Positions 26,438 through 36,805 of a stretch of 64,000 bases of DNA are shown here, in pieces. Location of the stretch: positions 1 to 64,000 of the forward strand of contig CBDCZP010000015.1 in NCBI GenBank assembly GCA_965224605.1. The letters are read 5' to 3'. The stretch is from HyVt-477 sp965224605 (lineage in GTDB: Bacteria; Pseudomonadota; Gammaproteobacteria; Thiotrichales; Thiotrichaceae). The notes under the pieces were generated by a model that had not been told where the DNA came from, searched no databases, and worked only from the letters and a program-made list of their open reading frames with translations. The position numbers and the translations under genes were made by a program. How positions within the stretch are numbered: the stretch's first letter is position 1; each line of letters starts with the position of its first letter.

Positions 26438-28120
26438 ATGACCGATACCATCAGCCAAGACACGATCAACAAAGCCCTGTGGGATGCTTGCGATACCTTT
26501 AGAGGTACGATTAGTCCTGATTTATACAAAGACTTTGTCTTAACTATGCTGTTTCTTAAATACATCAGTGATGTTTGGCAAGATCATTATGATAAATACC
26601 AAGAAGAATACGGTGATGAGCCTGAGCTAATTGCAGAAATGATGAAGAACGAACGTTTTGTTATTCCTGAAATCAAGATTAAAAATGATGCAGGTGAAGT
26701 CATTGATACCTTTATGGCGACTTTTTACAGCTTGTATGATCGTCGGCACGAACCAGGTAACGGTGAACGTATTGATATTTGCCTGCATGAAATTGAAGAA
26801 GCTAACGGCACTAAACTACGCGATGGCAATAAAAGCGTATTTCAAGATATATCATTTAACACCGATAATCTGGGTGAAGAAAAAGATAAAAACATCACCC
26901 TGCGCCACCTCTTAGAAGACTTTGCAAAAGATGAATTGAATCTGCGAGCTTCACGAGTAGGAACACTCGATATTATTGGCAATGCCTATGAATACTTAAT
27001 CAGTAAATTCGCATCAGGTAGTGGCAAGCAAGCAGGTGAGTTTTATACACCACCAGCCGTATCGGATTTAATTGCAGAATTAGTAGAGCCAGAAGAAGGC
27101 ATGGAAGTTTGTGACCCTGCCTGTGGTTCAGGCTCGTTATTAATGAAAGTTGGGCGCAAAGTTCGTGAGAATACAGGCAGTAAAAAATACGCACTGTACG
27201 GGCAAGAGGCTATTGGTTCAACGTGGTCACTGGCAAAAATGAATATGTTCTTGCACGGTGAAGACAACCATAAAATAGAATGGGGTGATACCATTCGCAA
27301 TCCCAAGCTGCTAGACAAAGACGGTAACTTAAAACTGTTTGATATTGTGGTTGCTAACCCACCGTTCTCGCTAGACAAATGGGGGCATGAAGGCGCGGCA
27401 GATGATAAGTTTGATCGCTTTCGTCGTGGCGTGCCACCCAGAACTAAAGGCGACTATGCCTTTATCCTGCACATGATAGAAACCCTAAAACCAAAAGTAG
27501 GCAGAATGGGCGTAGTTGTACCGCACGGTGTTTTATTTAGAGGTGCAGCAGAAGGTAAAATCCGCACCAAACTGATTGAAGAAAACCTGCTGGATACGGT
27601 GATTGGCTTGCCTGAAAAACTCTTTTATGGCACAGGCATACCCGCAGCAGTTTTGATCTTTAAAAAGCAAAAATCAGATAAGAAGGTATTGTTTATAGAT
27701 GCCAGTCGAGAGTTTAAAGCAGGTAAAAATCAGAACCTATTGACGCCAGAAAATATAGACAAAATTGTTACGGTTTATCGCAAGTTCCACAACCCCACCC
27801 TAACCCTCCCCTTGCCAGGGGAGGGGACTTTTACTTCTCATGCTGATGAAAATAAGGGGCAGTTAGCTCCTCCCCCTGCCAAGGGGGAGGCTGGGAGGGG
27901 GTTCACACTGGTCGAAAAATACGCTTATGTAGCCACCTTTGATGAAATTAAAGAGAATGACTTTAACCTCAATATTCCGCGTTATGTGGATACCTTTGAA
28001 GAGGAAGAAGAGATCGATTTAGTGGTGGTAAGACAAGAGCGAGAAGCGCTTAAAAGTAAACTGGCTGATCTTGAAGTTGAAATGGATGGGTATTTGAAGG
28101 AGCTGGGTTATGCTTCCTGA
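26438..28120 (+). CDS. hsdM: Type I methyltransferase subunit HsdM (contains an inserted repeat)
   Basis: A 560-residue N6-adenine methylase. It has the N-terminal HsdM helical domain (ALWDACDTFRGTISPDLYKD), the SAM-binding motif CDPACGSGSLLMKVG and the catalytic IV motif NPPFSLDKWG. Near residues 452-490 a Pro/Gly/Glu-rich segment (NPTLTLPLPGEG .. APPPAKGEAGRGF) interrupts the usual transition from YRKF to VEKYAYVATFDEI. This segment is encoded by a palindromic repeat (27793-27902) inserted in frame. The rest, including NDFNLNIPRYVDTFEEEE, is normal. It overlaps hsdS by 11 nt. Confidence 0.93.
   Translation: MTDTISQDTINKALWDACDTFRGTISPDLYKDFVLTMLFLKYISDVWQDHYDKYQEEYGDEPELIAEMMKNERFVIPEIKIKNDAGEVIDTFMATFYSLYDRRHEPGNGERIDICLHEIEEANGTKLRDGNKSVFQDISFNTDNLGEEKDKNITLRHLLEDFAKDELNLRASRVGTLDIIGNAYEYLISKFASGSGKQAGEFYTPPAVSDLIAELVEPEEGMEVCDPACGSGSLLMKVGRKVRENTGSKKYALYGQEAIGSTWSLAKMNMFLHGEDNHKIEWGDTIRNPKLLDKDGNLKLFDIVVANPPFSLDKWGHEGAADDKFDRFRRGVPPRTKGDYAFILHMIETLKPKVGRMGVVVPHGVLFRGAAEGKIRTKLIEENLLDTVIGLPEKLFYGTGIPAAVLIFKKQKSDKKVLFIDASREFKAGKNQNLLTPENIDKIVTVYRKFHNPTLTLPLPGEGTFTSHADENKGQLAPPPAKGEAGRGFTLVEKYAYVATFDEIKENDFNLNIPRYVDTFEEEEEIDLVVVRQEREALKSKLADLEVEMDGYLKELGYAS
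27793..27902. mobile_element. Palindromic repeat element inserted in frame in hsdM
   Basis: Two tandem hairpins are present: CCCTCCCC/GGGGAGGG (27804-27826) and CCTCCCCC/GGGGGAGG (27869-27890), with C-rich and G-rich outer ends mirroring each other. The same C/G-rich motif appears in the element at 12316-12352. Because it keeps the reading frame, HsdM gains roughly 35-40 extra residues. Confidence 0.75.
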
Positions 28121-29282
28121 AGGGTGGAATAAAAAACTTGTAGGAAAATTGTGTCAATCTATTGTTCCTGGGCGAAACAAACCAAAATCTTTTACAGGGA
28201 CAATTCCTTGGGTTACAACCCCAGAAATACAAGGGCGTTATATTCCATCAGCTTTACAAGTTAACTATGTGAGCGACACTGAAATTCAAGAAGCTGGGGC
28301 AAAGGTTATACCGATAGGAAGTATTGTTATTGTAGCAGTAGGAGATTTGGGGTTGGTAACGATTGCTAATGAGCGTGTAGTTTTAAATCAGCAATTACAT
28401 GCTTTTGTATGCCCTGACGGTTTTGATAACGAATATTTAGCATATTACTTGGAAACACAAAAACCATATATGGAAAGTGTGGCATCTAAAACCACAATTA
28501 TGTACATGAATAAAAGTAATTGTGAAAGTATTCCTATCGCTTATCCATTGTACCCAGAACAAAAGAAAATCGCTAAAATCCTCTCCACATGGGATAAGGC
28601 AATCACCACCACCGAACAACTGATAGCCAATAGCCAACAACAGAAAAAAGCCCTCATGCAACAACTGCTTACGGGTAAGAAACGCTTAGCAGGGTTTAGT
28701 GGGGAGTGGGAGGAGGTAGCAGTAAGTGAATTTGGTAAAGTGGTTACGGGAAATACGCCACCTAAAGCTGACAAGTCAAACTATGGGAGTTCTGTTTGTT
28801 GGGCGACTGCACCAGACTTCAAAGGTAAGTACATTAAAGATACAGGAGTTAAATTTTCTAAAGAAGGAGCGAAAAAAGCGCGAGTTCTTCCAACGGGTAG
28901 TGTTTTAGTAACCTGTATAGCGTCAATAGGAAAAAATGCGATTGCTTCTGTAGAGATGGCTACAAATCAGCAAATTAATTCCGTTATTGTTGGTGATAAT
29001 CACTCAAATGAATTCTTTTTCTATATTGTTGGCTACTACACTAGAAAATTAATTGCATGGGCAGGTACTACAGCTGTTCCTATACTAAATAAGTCTAGCT
29101 TTGAGAAAATTAAATTTCTAGCTCCTTCCAAGCAAGAGCAACAAAAAATAGCCCAAGTCCTAAGCAGTGCAGATCAAGAGATAGAAACCCTGCAACAAAA
29201 ACTCAACCTCCTGAAAGAAGAGAAAAAAGCCCTGATGCAACAGCTCTTAACAGGAAAACGACGGGTGAAGTTAGATGATTAA
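28110..29282 (+). CDS. hsdS: Type I specificity subunit HsdS (two recognition domains)
   Basis: A 390-residue S subunit. Each half has a target-recognition domain followed by the same conserved helix-and-tail, KKALMQQLLTGKKRL near residues 178-192 and KKALMQQLLTGKRRV near the end. These repeats correspond to near-identical DNA (about 28646-28686 and 29223-29263), which allows domain exchange. It determines the bipartite DNA sequence recognised by the complex. Its start lies within the hsdM stop region. Confidence 0.92.
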   Translation: MLPEGWNKKLVGKLCQSIVPGRNKPKSFTGTIPWVTTPEIQGRYIPSALQVNYVSDTEIQEAGAKVIPIGSIVIVAVGDLGLVTIANERVVLNQQLHAFVCPDGFDNEYLAYYLETQKPYMESVASKTTIMYMNKSNCESIPIAYPLYPEQKKIAKILSTWDKAITTTEQLIANSQQQKKALMQQLLTGKKRLAGFSGEWEEVAVSEFGKVVTGNTPPKADKSNYGSSVCWATAPDFKGKYIKDTGVKFSKEGAKKARVLPTGSVLVTCIASIGKNAIASVEMATNQQINSVIVGDNHSNEFFFYIVGYYTRKLIAWAGTTAVPILNKSSFEKIKFLAPSKQEQQKIAQVLSSADQEIETLQQKLNLLKEEKKALMQQLLTGKRRVKLDD

Positions 29283-29297
29283 TACTATTAAAAAGTA

Positions 29298-29325
29298 CAC
29301 CCCCCCTGTTTTTGCCACTTTTGTA
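29298..29325 (+). repeat. Direct repeat copy 1 before the DUF6161 gene
   Basis: CACCCCCCCTGTTTTTGCCA followed by CTTTTGTA. The same 28 bases recur at 30650-30677 with one mismatch. Both copies start just after a stop codon and before an accessory gene. Confidence 0.8.
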
Positions 29326-29359
29326 CGATATGGGAGAATATTTAAACAGGAGGTTATCT

Positions 29360-30628
29360 GTGGATAAGAAAATATCGATCACTTTAAAAGATAAAGTGGG
29401 AAGGTCATTTGATTTTGAAACGCTTAAACAGTTAAGGCAGTTTATTAAGAGAGAGCTTTCATATTGGCAAAAGAAACAGGATAAATTTACTGACCCTAAA
29501 GGACAATTAACTACTTATCTAAGTGCAGTAACTTATTTTCAACAGATTGAAAATACAATTGATAGTTGGGAAAATAGTCTTGATAAATGGAATGAGCAGC
29601 AATTACAACAGCAAGTAAACCATAATAATATTCGACAGGCTGTTTCACAACTTGCTAACCGCTGGTTGTGGCAAGGTCATCCATTTATTGAGCCTTGGTT
29701 AGGTATTGGTGAGAAGTACGGTTCAGTCACGGGTGATATATTTATTAATTCCTTTGCTAATAATGGGCAACTTGGTGGTATCTCTACAAAAGACCAACTA
29801 AAAGGTGCTGTATTAGCTTATGAATTTGACCTTCAAGATGAGAATGATCTTACTCGTCGTCGTAATGCAGAGAAAAAATCAATCTCTAAAGTTCGATCTG
29901 ATTTAATAAGCGCAAAAGATGAGTTGTATAAGGATGTTGCAGAGTTTCAAGATGATTTTCATCAATGGGATGAAATCAACCGATTTGATGCTGAAAAGCT
30001 CTATCGTGTTAGAAAAAAACTAGGTGAGAGACAGATTCGACAACAAGGTGTAAGTTATGATTCGCATCTAGGTAGTTGGACAGAAAGTTTTAATGGTCAG
30101 TATGACGAGTGGATTGATAAAATCAGTGACTTGGAAGAAACCTATCGAGAGAAACTACGCTTAGAGCAACCTGCAACTTATTGGAAAAAAAAGGCAGTAG
30201 AGTATTCTAAAGGTGGTTCTTTTTGGATATTGATGCTTGTGATAGTAGTGACTTTTGGAATACTAGGGTTTGGTTTTCTTTTCTGGGAGTGGTTGCAATC
30301 GCAAGAGATACCTATCAAGTTAAATAGTTTGCAAGGTGTTGTGCTTTTCGTGACGATAGTCTCATCGTATGCATTTATTATAAAAGTATTTTCTCGTTTA
30401 GCATTTAGTTCATTTCACTTACAGCGTGATGTAGAGGAGCGAGAACAGCTCACTCATGTATATCTAGCTCTTACCCATGAAAACGATAGTATGGATGAGG
30501 CTGCTAGAAATATAATTTTACAGGCATTATTTAGTAGAGCTGATACTGGGCTATTACGTGGCGATTCAAGCCCAACGATGCCAAGTGTGTCTGACACGCT
30601 AAGAGCTGCTACTAGCAGGCAGTCCTAA
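29360..30628 (+). CDS. DUF6161-like membrane protein in the RM island
   Basis: A 422-residue protein. GTG 29360 is preferred because AGGAGG lies at 29348-29353; an in-frame upstream TTG at 29312 falls inside the direct repeat. The long N-terminal part is helical and charged (coiled coil around residues 165-270). Two membrane helices follow near 285-305 and 325-345 (FWILMLVIVVTFGILGFGFL; VVLFVTIVSSYAFIIKVF). The tail ends RADTGLLRGDSSPTMPS, which fits DUF6161 as I recall the family. A membrane effector role in phage defence is plausible from context, but the function is unknown. Confidence 0.7.
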   Translation: MDKKISITLKDKVGRSFDFETLKQLRQFIKRELSYWQKKQDKFTDPKGQLTTYLSAVTYFQQIENTIDSWENSLDKWNEQQLQQQVNHNNIRQAVSQLANRWLWQGHPFIEPWLGIGEKYGSVTGDIFINSFANNGQLGGISTKDQLKGAVLAYEFDLQDENDLTRRRNAEKKSISKVRSDLISAKDELYKDVAEFQDDFHQWDEINRFDAEKLYRVRKKLGERQIRQQGVSYDSHLGSWTESFNGQYDEWIDKISDLEETYREKLRLEQPATYWKKKAVEYSKGGSFWILMLVIVVTFGILGFGFLFWEWLQSQEIPIKLNSLQGVVLFVTIVSSYAFIIKVFSRLAFSSFHLQRDVEEREQLTHVYLALTHENDSMDEAARNIILQALFSRADTGLLRGDSSPTMPSVSDTLRAATSRQS

Positions 30629-30649
30629 TGATAGTAATATATTCAAAGA

Positions 30650-30677
30650 CCACCCCCCCTGTTTTTGCCATTTTTGT
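30650..30677 (+). repeat. Direct repeat copy 2 before the Abi gene
   Basis: CACCCCCCCTGTTTTTGCCA followed by TTTTTGTA, 27 of 28 bases identical to 29298-29325. Together the copies bracket the DUF6161 gene exactly, so that gene may be a recombining cassette. An overlapping 77-codon open frame (30628-30861) is not considered a gene. Confidence 0.8.
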
Positions 30678-30853
30678 ATGGGTTGCTCGGTTATGTGAGG
30701 GTGTAAATAACAGCCTTTTATCAGTTCCCCCCTTGAAATCAACCATCAGTTGCCCCTATAATAGATGTAACACAGCTGCCACGCCTCTTAACAATGCGCA
30801 ACCTTGGCGGCTTTTTTATGCCTGTGGTTTGTGCAAATACACAGGAGGCTACT

Positions 30854-31759
30854 ATGCCTGAACAATATCAAAAGCCAGCATTATCCTTTGTTGATCAGTT
30901 AGAACAACTTAAGAGTCGAGGTTTAGTGGTTGATGATGAGTCTCATGCTTTACTCCAGTTAAGTTCGATAAGTTACTACCGCTTAAGTGCCTACTGGTAT
31001 CCCTACCGTGAGAGAGATGATCAGGGCGTTGTAGGTGATAACTTTATAGCTGGTACAAGCTTTGATGATGTTGTTACCCTGTATGAATTTGATAGGCACC
31101 TACGGTTACTAGTTATAGATGCACTAGAGCGAATAGAAGTTTATATACGAACTCTAATTAGCTTTCATATAGCACATACTCATGGTGCATTTGGGCATAA
31201 TGATCCTGCTAATTTCCATCCAAATTTTCAACACGCTAAATGGCTAGCGAAGCTAAGTCGTGAGGCTGAACGTTCTAGTGATGCTTTTATTACTCATTAT
31301 AAAATCAAGTATTCCGGGTTTCCTCGGCTTCCTATTTGGATGATTACCGAGGTAATGTCGTTAGGTAGCTTATCCTTTTGTTTTAAAGGCTTGAAGCCTA
31401 CAGATAAAAGAGCTATTTCAAGTCAGCTTAATTTACATCATAGGGGCTTAGCTGATTGGCTACATAAGCTAACTTATATACGTAATGTGTGTGCTCATCA
31501 TAGTAGGCTATGGAATAGAGAGCTTTCTCTTCGGCCATCAAGACCTAGAGACGCTGCTTGGAATATACCGATCACACCTCAAAATGACAGAATATTTTTT
31601 GTTCTGCTTGTGCTTCGATATTTATTAAAAACAACCAGTAACGGCGATCATTGGCATCAAAAATGCAATGATTTATTAGAGCCTATTGCACAAAATGAAC
31701 AATGGCGTATTGCTATGGGAATACCTGAAAACTGGCAGGAGCATCCACTATGGAAATAA
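30854..31759 (+). CDS. Abi family (AbiD/F-like) abortive infection protein
   Basis: A 301-residue protein starting at ATG 30854 with AGGAGG at about 30843-30848. It matches the Abi_2 family: the N-terminal SFVDQLEQLKSRGL and SYYRLSAYWYPYR segments and the C-terminal HEPN motif RNVCAHHSRLWNR, whose R-x4-H is the expected RNase site. Such proteins abort phage infection, probably by RNA cleavage. It is preceded by repeat copy 2 and its 3' end overlaps the Fic gene. Confidence 0.87.
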   Translation: MPEQYQKPALSFVDQLEQLKSRGLVVDDESHALLQLSSISYYRLSAYWYPYRERDDQGVVGDNFIAGTSFDDVVTLYEFDRHLRLLVIDALERIEVYIRTLISFHIAHTHGAFGHNDPANFHPNFQHAKWLAKLSREAERSSDAFITHYKIKYSGFPRLPIWMITEVMSLGSLSFCFKGLKPTDKRAISSQLNLHHRGLADWLHKLTYIRNVCAHHSRLWNRELSLRPSRPRDAAWNIPITPQNDRIFFVLLVLRYLLKTTSNGDHWHQKCNDLLEPIAQNEQWRIAMGIPENWQEHPLWK

Positions 31760-32491
31760 ATATGTTTACTAAAATAGATGTACTTCAAAAAAAGCTAAAT
31801 AGCTTTCGTCCATTGCCCAAGAACACAGTTAAAAGCTTGCATGAGCAGTTTGTTTTGGAGTGGACGTATAACTCCAATGCTATTGAAGGCAATACGCTCA
31901 CCTTAAAAGAAACGAAGGTAGTCTTAGAAGGTATCACCATTGGTGGTAAGTCGATGCGAGAGCACTTTGAGGCGATTCATCACAAAGAAGCGATTGATTA
32001 TGTTGAGGCAATCGTTAGCAATGATGAGCCTTTTACCGAACATGTAATTAAGTCGATTCACCAGCTGATTTTAAAAGAGATTGATAATGACAATGCGGGT
32101 GTGTACCGCAAAGAAAATGTGTTAATTGCGGGTGCTGAGCATACGCCACCTGATCATATTTTGGTTGCAGAGCAAATGACAGCATTGCTTAAAGAATATA
32201 ATGAGTTTAAGGGTCATCCATTAGAACGTGCAGCAAGATTGCATATCGACTTTGTTAAAATTCATCCTTTTGTTGACGGTAATGGACGAACAGCACGTTT
32301 GTTAATGAACCTTGATTTAATGAAAGCAGGTTTACAACCTGTAGTGATTAAAGCAGCTGACCGTTTGCGCTATTACGAGGCGTTGGAAAAAGCGCATACC
32401 TTAGATCAGATTGATGGTTTTTTCATTGCTTGTCAGTAATGTAGAAGAAGAAGCTTTGAATAAGGTTCTAGCATTAGTGGATGGCGTATAA
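31750..32491 (+). CDS. Fic-domain AMP-transferase-like protein (3' frameshift)
   Basis: A Fic protein with the complete catalytic motif HPFVDGNGRTARL and an N-terminal inhibitory-helix motif of the S-x3-E-G/N type, NSNAIEGNTL, i.e. class II. The open frame stops at 32439 after FFIACQ. Removing one T from the T6 run at 32418-32423 instead reads DGFSLLVSNVEEEALNKVLA and on to a stop at 32489-32491, matching the usual end of this family. The catalytic part is intact, so it may still be active. Fic genes are frequent passengers in type I RM loci. Confidence 0.85.
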
Positions 32492-32496
32492 GCATT

Positions 32497-35400
32497 ATGA
32501 AGAACACGCCTAAATTCCAAGAAGAGTACAGCTCAAAACTTCCTGCCTTAGCCTTGCTTAGTAGTTTAGGCTGGACGTTTTTATCACCTGAACAAGCATT
32601 AGCAGAGCTCGATCTAAGTAAAACCTCTGAAGTAGTCTTGCGTGATGTGCTACGCAAAGAGCTACAAAAACGTCGTTTTGTTTATGCAGGTAAGTCACAC
32701 CCACTCTCTGCATCTGCTATCGACAATATTATTATGACGGTGTGTAGCCCAGCCTTAAATGAAGGTTTGGCTGTTGCCAATGAGAAGCTTTACAACCACC
32801 TGCTTTACGGTATCTCTGTTACTGAATTTGTTGATGGTAAAAAAGCAAACCCAACGATTGCGTTAGTTGATTGGCAAGATACTTCTAATAACAGCTTTCT
32901 ATTTACCGAAGAATTTACCGTTACGCGTAGTAATGGAGTAGAAGCACGTCGCCCTGATATTGTGTGTTTTGTAAATGGCATCCCTCTGGTGGTGATTGAG
33001 GCTAAACGCCCAGATGGTCATGCCAATAAAGGGCCGACGGTTGGGGAGGGCATATCACAGAGTTTGCGTAACCAGCGTGTTGATGAAATTCCTAGTTTAT
33101 TTGTGTATAGCCAGTTGTTGTTATCCATTAGTGGCACGGATGGTCGTTATGGTACGCAAGGTACGCCTGCTAAGTTTTGGGCTACTTGGCGTGAAGAGGA
33201 TATGACGGATGTTGAACTTTATGCCATTAAGAATAAAAAGTTAAATGATGAACAAAAGAATGCTTTATTTGATTACCGGCCTGCTAAAGACCGTGATTGG
33301 TATGAAGGATTAATTTCTGGCGGTGAGTTGGCCGTAACTGAGCAAGATAAATTATTAATATGTTTGCTGTCTCCTGATCGTCTATTAGATATGACACGTC
33401 TGTTTACTTTTTTGATAATAAGATTGGCAAGGTTGTTGCTCGTTATCATCAAGTCTTTAGCATCAAGCGCTTACTGGAGAGAATTAACACAAAGAATGAT
33501 AGGGGAGGTCGTGAGGGTGGTGTGATTTGGCATACAACGGGTTCTGGTAAGTCGTTTACGATGGTTCTACTGTCTAAGGCACTTGTACTGCATGAGTCGC
33601 TTAAACAGTGTCGTGTGGTGATTATTACGGATCGAGTGGATTTAGAAAACCAGCTTAGTGGTACGTTTACTTCAGGTGGTGAGTTAGCAGGTAAAAAAGA
33701 TAAAGAATCTGCGATGGCTACATCGGGTAAGCGATTAGCGGAACAGATTGGTAAAGGGACAGAACGTATCGTTTTCTCCTTGATTCAAAAGTTTAATACG
33801 GCAACAAAGTTGCCAGAATGTCGTAATGAAAGCCCAGATATTATCGTATTGATTGATGAAGGGCATCGTAGTCAAGGCGGTGAAGCTCATACCCGAATGC
33901 GCTTGGCTTTACCTAATGCATCCTTTGTTGCTTTCACGGGTACACCGTTTACTTAAAGATGATAAAACGACCAATAAATTTGGTTCAATTGTTCATGCTT
34001 ATACGATGCAACGTGCTGTGGAAGATAGAACGGTTACACCATTATTGTATGAAGAGCGTATACCTGATTTGGATGTAAATGAACGGGCTATCGATAGCTG
34101 GTTTGATCGAATCACCGAAGGTTTAACCGAAGAACAACAATCAGATTTAAAACGAAAGTTTGCGAAGAAAGGACAAGTGTATCAAGCAGAGGATCGCATC
34201 CATTTAATTGCTTTGGATATTGCTAATCATTTTGTAAAGAATATCGATGATGGTCTAAAAGGGCAGATAGCTTGTGATAGTAAACCAACTGCTATTTTGT
34301 ATAAGAAGTATTTAGATGAAGCTGGCTTATTTGAATCTGCTGTGATTATGTCACCACCTGATACGCGTGAAGGCAATACAGACGTTGACGAAGATAAGTC
34401 ACCTGAAGTTTCTAAGTGGTGGAAGGAAAACGTAGGCTCACAAGATGATCAGGCTTACACAAAAGACTTAATCAGTCGTTTTGAAAAAGACGATGATCTT
34501 AAAATTTTAATCGTGGTGGATAAATTATTGACGGGTTTTGATGAACCAAGAAACACAGTGTTATACATTGATAAACCCTTAAAAGCACATAATTTGATTC
34601 AAGCCATCGCTCGTGTGAATCGTTTGCACCCTGATAAAAAGTTTGGTTACTTAATTGATTATCGAGGCATTCTTGCAGAGCTGGATACCACCATTGAAAA
34701 GTATCAAGATTTGGCTGCACGAACTCAAAGCGGTTATGACATTAATGATATTGCAGGTTTGTATAATCAAATGAGTACCGAGTACAAGCGTTTGCCTCGT
34801 TTGTATGATCAGGTTTGGGATATTTTTAAAGAGGCTAAAAACAAGAATGATATTGAGCAGTTGCGCCAAGTTTTAGTGCCTAAAATGGAAGAGCGTAACG
34901 GTGAAATGGTTGATACGCATTTAAAAGTTCGTGATGATTTTTATGAAGCGCTGACAGAGTTTTCTAATTGCTTAAAAGTTGCATTGCAATCCGCTACTTT
35001 CTTTGAAGATAAAAGCTTTTCAGAAGATGATAGGCGACACTATAAGGAAATGGTTAAGCAGTTTTCAAGCCTGCGCCAATTAGCCAAACAAGATGCGGGT
35101 GAGACTATTCAATATGATGAGTATTCTGAACAGATAAAGAAGCTCATGGATAAGCATGTGGTAGGTGTTGGTGTAAGAGAGCCTGAAGGTGTGTATGAAG
35201 TTGGCAAAATGGGTCAGCAGAAGCCTGAAGAATGGAATGAGGACAAGACTCGCAATGAAACAGATATTATCAAGACTCGTATCACCAAAACAATAGAACA
35301 GAATTTATTGGATGACCCTTATGCACAAGAGGCTTTTTCAAAACTATTGCGTAAAGCCATCCAAGAGGCTGAAGAGCTATTTGATCATCCGTTAAAGCAG

Positions 35401-35769
35401 TACATGATATTCCATGAATTAGAGGGACAAGTACAAGAACGAAGCTTGCCAGAGTTACCTGATAGTTTTAATGGCAACTTTCATGCGCAAGCTTATTTTG
35501 GTGTGTTTAAAAAGACCTTTCCTGAACCTGTATTTGCTAGTAGTTCAGATGAAAAATGGGTAGAGCTTGCGTTTAGTGTTGATAAGTTGGTTGAAACGTC
35601 AGTGGCAGAGAATTCGATTAGCCCACAAAATATTGAAGCTGATATTCGCCAGAAGCTATTACCTATCCTTTTTAAAGAGTGTAAAGAACTTGGGGCGGGA
35701 ATGGATCAAGCAAAGTCTATTGTTGAGACAGTTATAAAAATTACTCGTGTTGGCACGGCTGGTTTATGA
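32497..35769 (+). CDS. hsdR: Type I restriction endonuclease subunit HsdR (two frameshifts)
   Basis: ATP-dependent translocase and nuclease of the RM system, about 1090 residues when joined. The nuclease PD-(D/E)xK core is RRPDIVCFVNGIPLVVIEAK. The helicase has Walker A TTGSGKS, the DEAD-like IVLIDEGHRSQ and FTGTP. The first frame fails at T6 (33408-33413): adding one T reads FTFFDNKIGKVVARYHQVF. The second fails at TTT (33948-33950): removing one T reads FTGTPLLKDDKTTNKFG, the family sequence. The final frame runs intact to 35769 and overlaps the YgjP gene by 4 nt. As written the gene is broken; both breaks are homopolymer indels, so error and decay are both possible. Confidence 0.88.
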
Positions 35770-36563
35770 GTGTCGATATTGTCTACCCAGCTCGTGCTTT
35801 AAATAAAAAAAGCAGTGCTGATATTCAAAGTATTTTGTACGGTGATGAGCTTATCGAATATGAGCTAAAAGAACGGAAAAGTGATATTAATCGCCTGTTG
35901 ATTAAGGTACACCCTGATTGTCATGTAGTAGTGCTCGCACCTAAAAGTGCTTGTAATTATGAAATACAGCAGGCTGTAAAGAAGCGTAGCCGTTGGATTT
36001 ACACACAGCTAAAACAGTTCAAATCACAACTGGAGAATGTGACGCCACGTAACTACATAGGGGGCGAAAGTCATTATTATCTAGGCAAAAAATACCAACT
36101 AAAAGTTATCACGTCTGAAGAAAAGCCGAAGATTAAGCTATTTAGAGGGAAGCTTGAAATCACCGTATCAGGTGAGAATAAACATCACCAAAATGACAAA
36201 GTGAAAATGCTTATTAATCATTGGTACAAAGTGCGAGCTAGAGAAGTTTTTTCTCGTCGTTTAAAAACAGTGTTAGAGCAGGCTCTTTGGGTTTCTGAAT
36301 GTCCTCCTATTCGCTTGTTAGCAATGCAAAACCAATGGGGAAGCTGCTCACCCAATGGCCGACTAACGCTAAATACACATTTGATTAAAGCCCCAAATGA
36401 ATGTATAGATTATGTGCTTTTGCATGAGCTTTGCCATATAGCAGAACACAATCATAGCCCTCGATTTTATCGCTTGATGAATCAAGTCATGCCTGATTGG
36501 GAAGAAGTGAAGGAACGGCTGGATGGGATGGCAGAGGTTTTGTTGAATGGCAGTAATAGTTAG
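35766..36563 (+). CDS. YgjP/SprT-like zinc metallopeptidase
   Basis: A 265-residue protein of the YgjP (DUF45, M48-like) family. The zinc site is LLHELCHIAEHNHSPRFY near residues 220-237, H-E-x2-H with a third histidine downstream, preceded by the family block NQWGSCSPNGRLTLN. It overlaps the hsdR stop by 4 nt (ATGA). Genes of this family commonly close type I RM operons, though their job there is not established. Confidence 0.87.
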   Translation: MSVDIVYPARALNKKSSADIQSILYGDELIEYELKERKSDINRLLIKVHPDCHVVVLAPKSACNYEIQQAVKKRSRWIYTQLKQFKSQLENVTPRNYIGGESHYYLGKKYQLKVITSEEKPKIKLFRGKLEITVSGENKHHQNDKVKMLINHWYKVRAREVFSRRLKTVLEQALWVSECPPIRLLAMQNQWGSCSPNGRLTLNTHLIKAPNECIDYVLLHELCHIAEHNHSPRFYRLMNQVMPDWEEVKERLDGMAEVLLNGSNS

Positions 36564-36805
36564 AGAATGTGGAATAATCTAAAAGGTTTTTATAAGGTGG
36601 TTGATAATTCATGATGATGAGTGTTGAAAGTAGTATTCCTACTATACCAATATTCATTTTCAGTCTCTGGTTCTCATATTCTCGACTATTTATAGGTTAC
36701 CAAGCTACATATAGGTTATTTAAATAAGCTTAAATTGCTCTCTGTATCCTGCAAGCCTCATACCCTATAATCAAGATAATGCATGGCTATAAACCGGAAT
36801 GACTT
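36564..36805. other. Intergenic, right edge of the defence island
   Basis: No gene, terminator hairpin or repeat is recognisable in these 242 bases. This is the transition from the AT-rich RM island to the following large gene. Confidence 0.4.

Noticed and set aside
29298..30677. Integron cassette with attC sites
   Set aside because: The repeats are simple direct repeats lacking the R/L box inverted structure of attC, and no integrase is in the window.
30628..30861. 77-codon open frame between DUF6161 and Abi genes
   Set aside because: It starts at the DUF6161 stop, runs through the direct repeat and the Abi leader, and has no ribosome-binding site or recognisable protein features.
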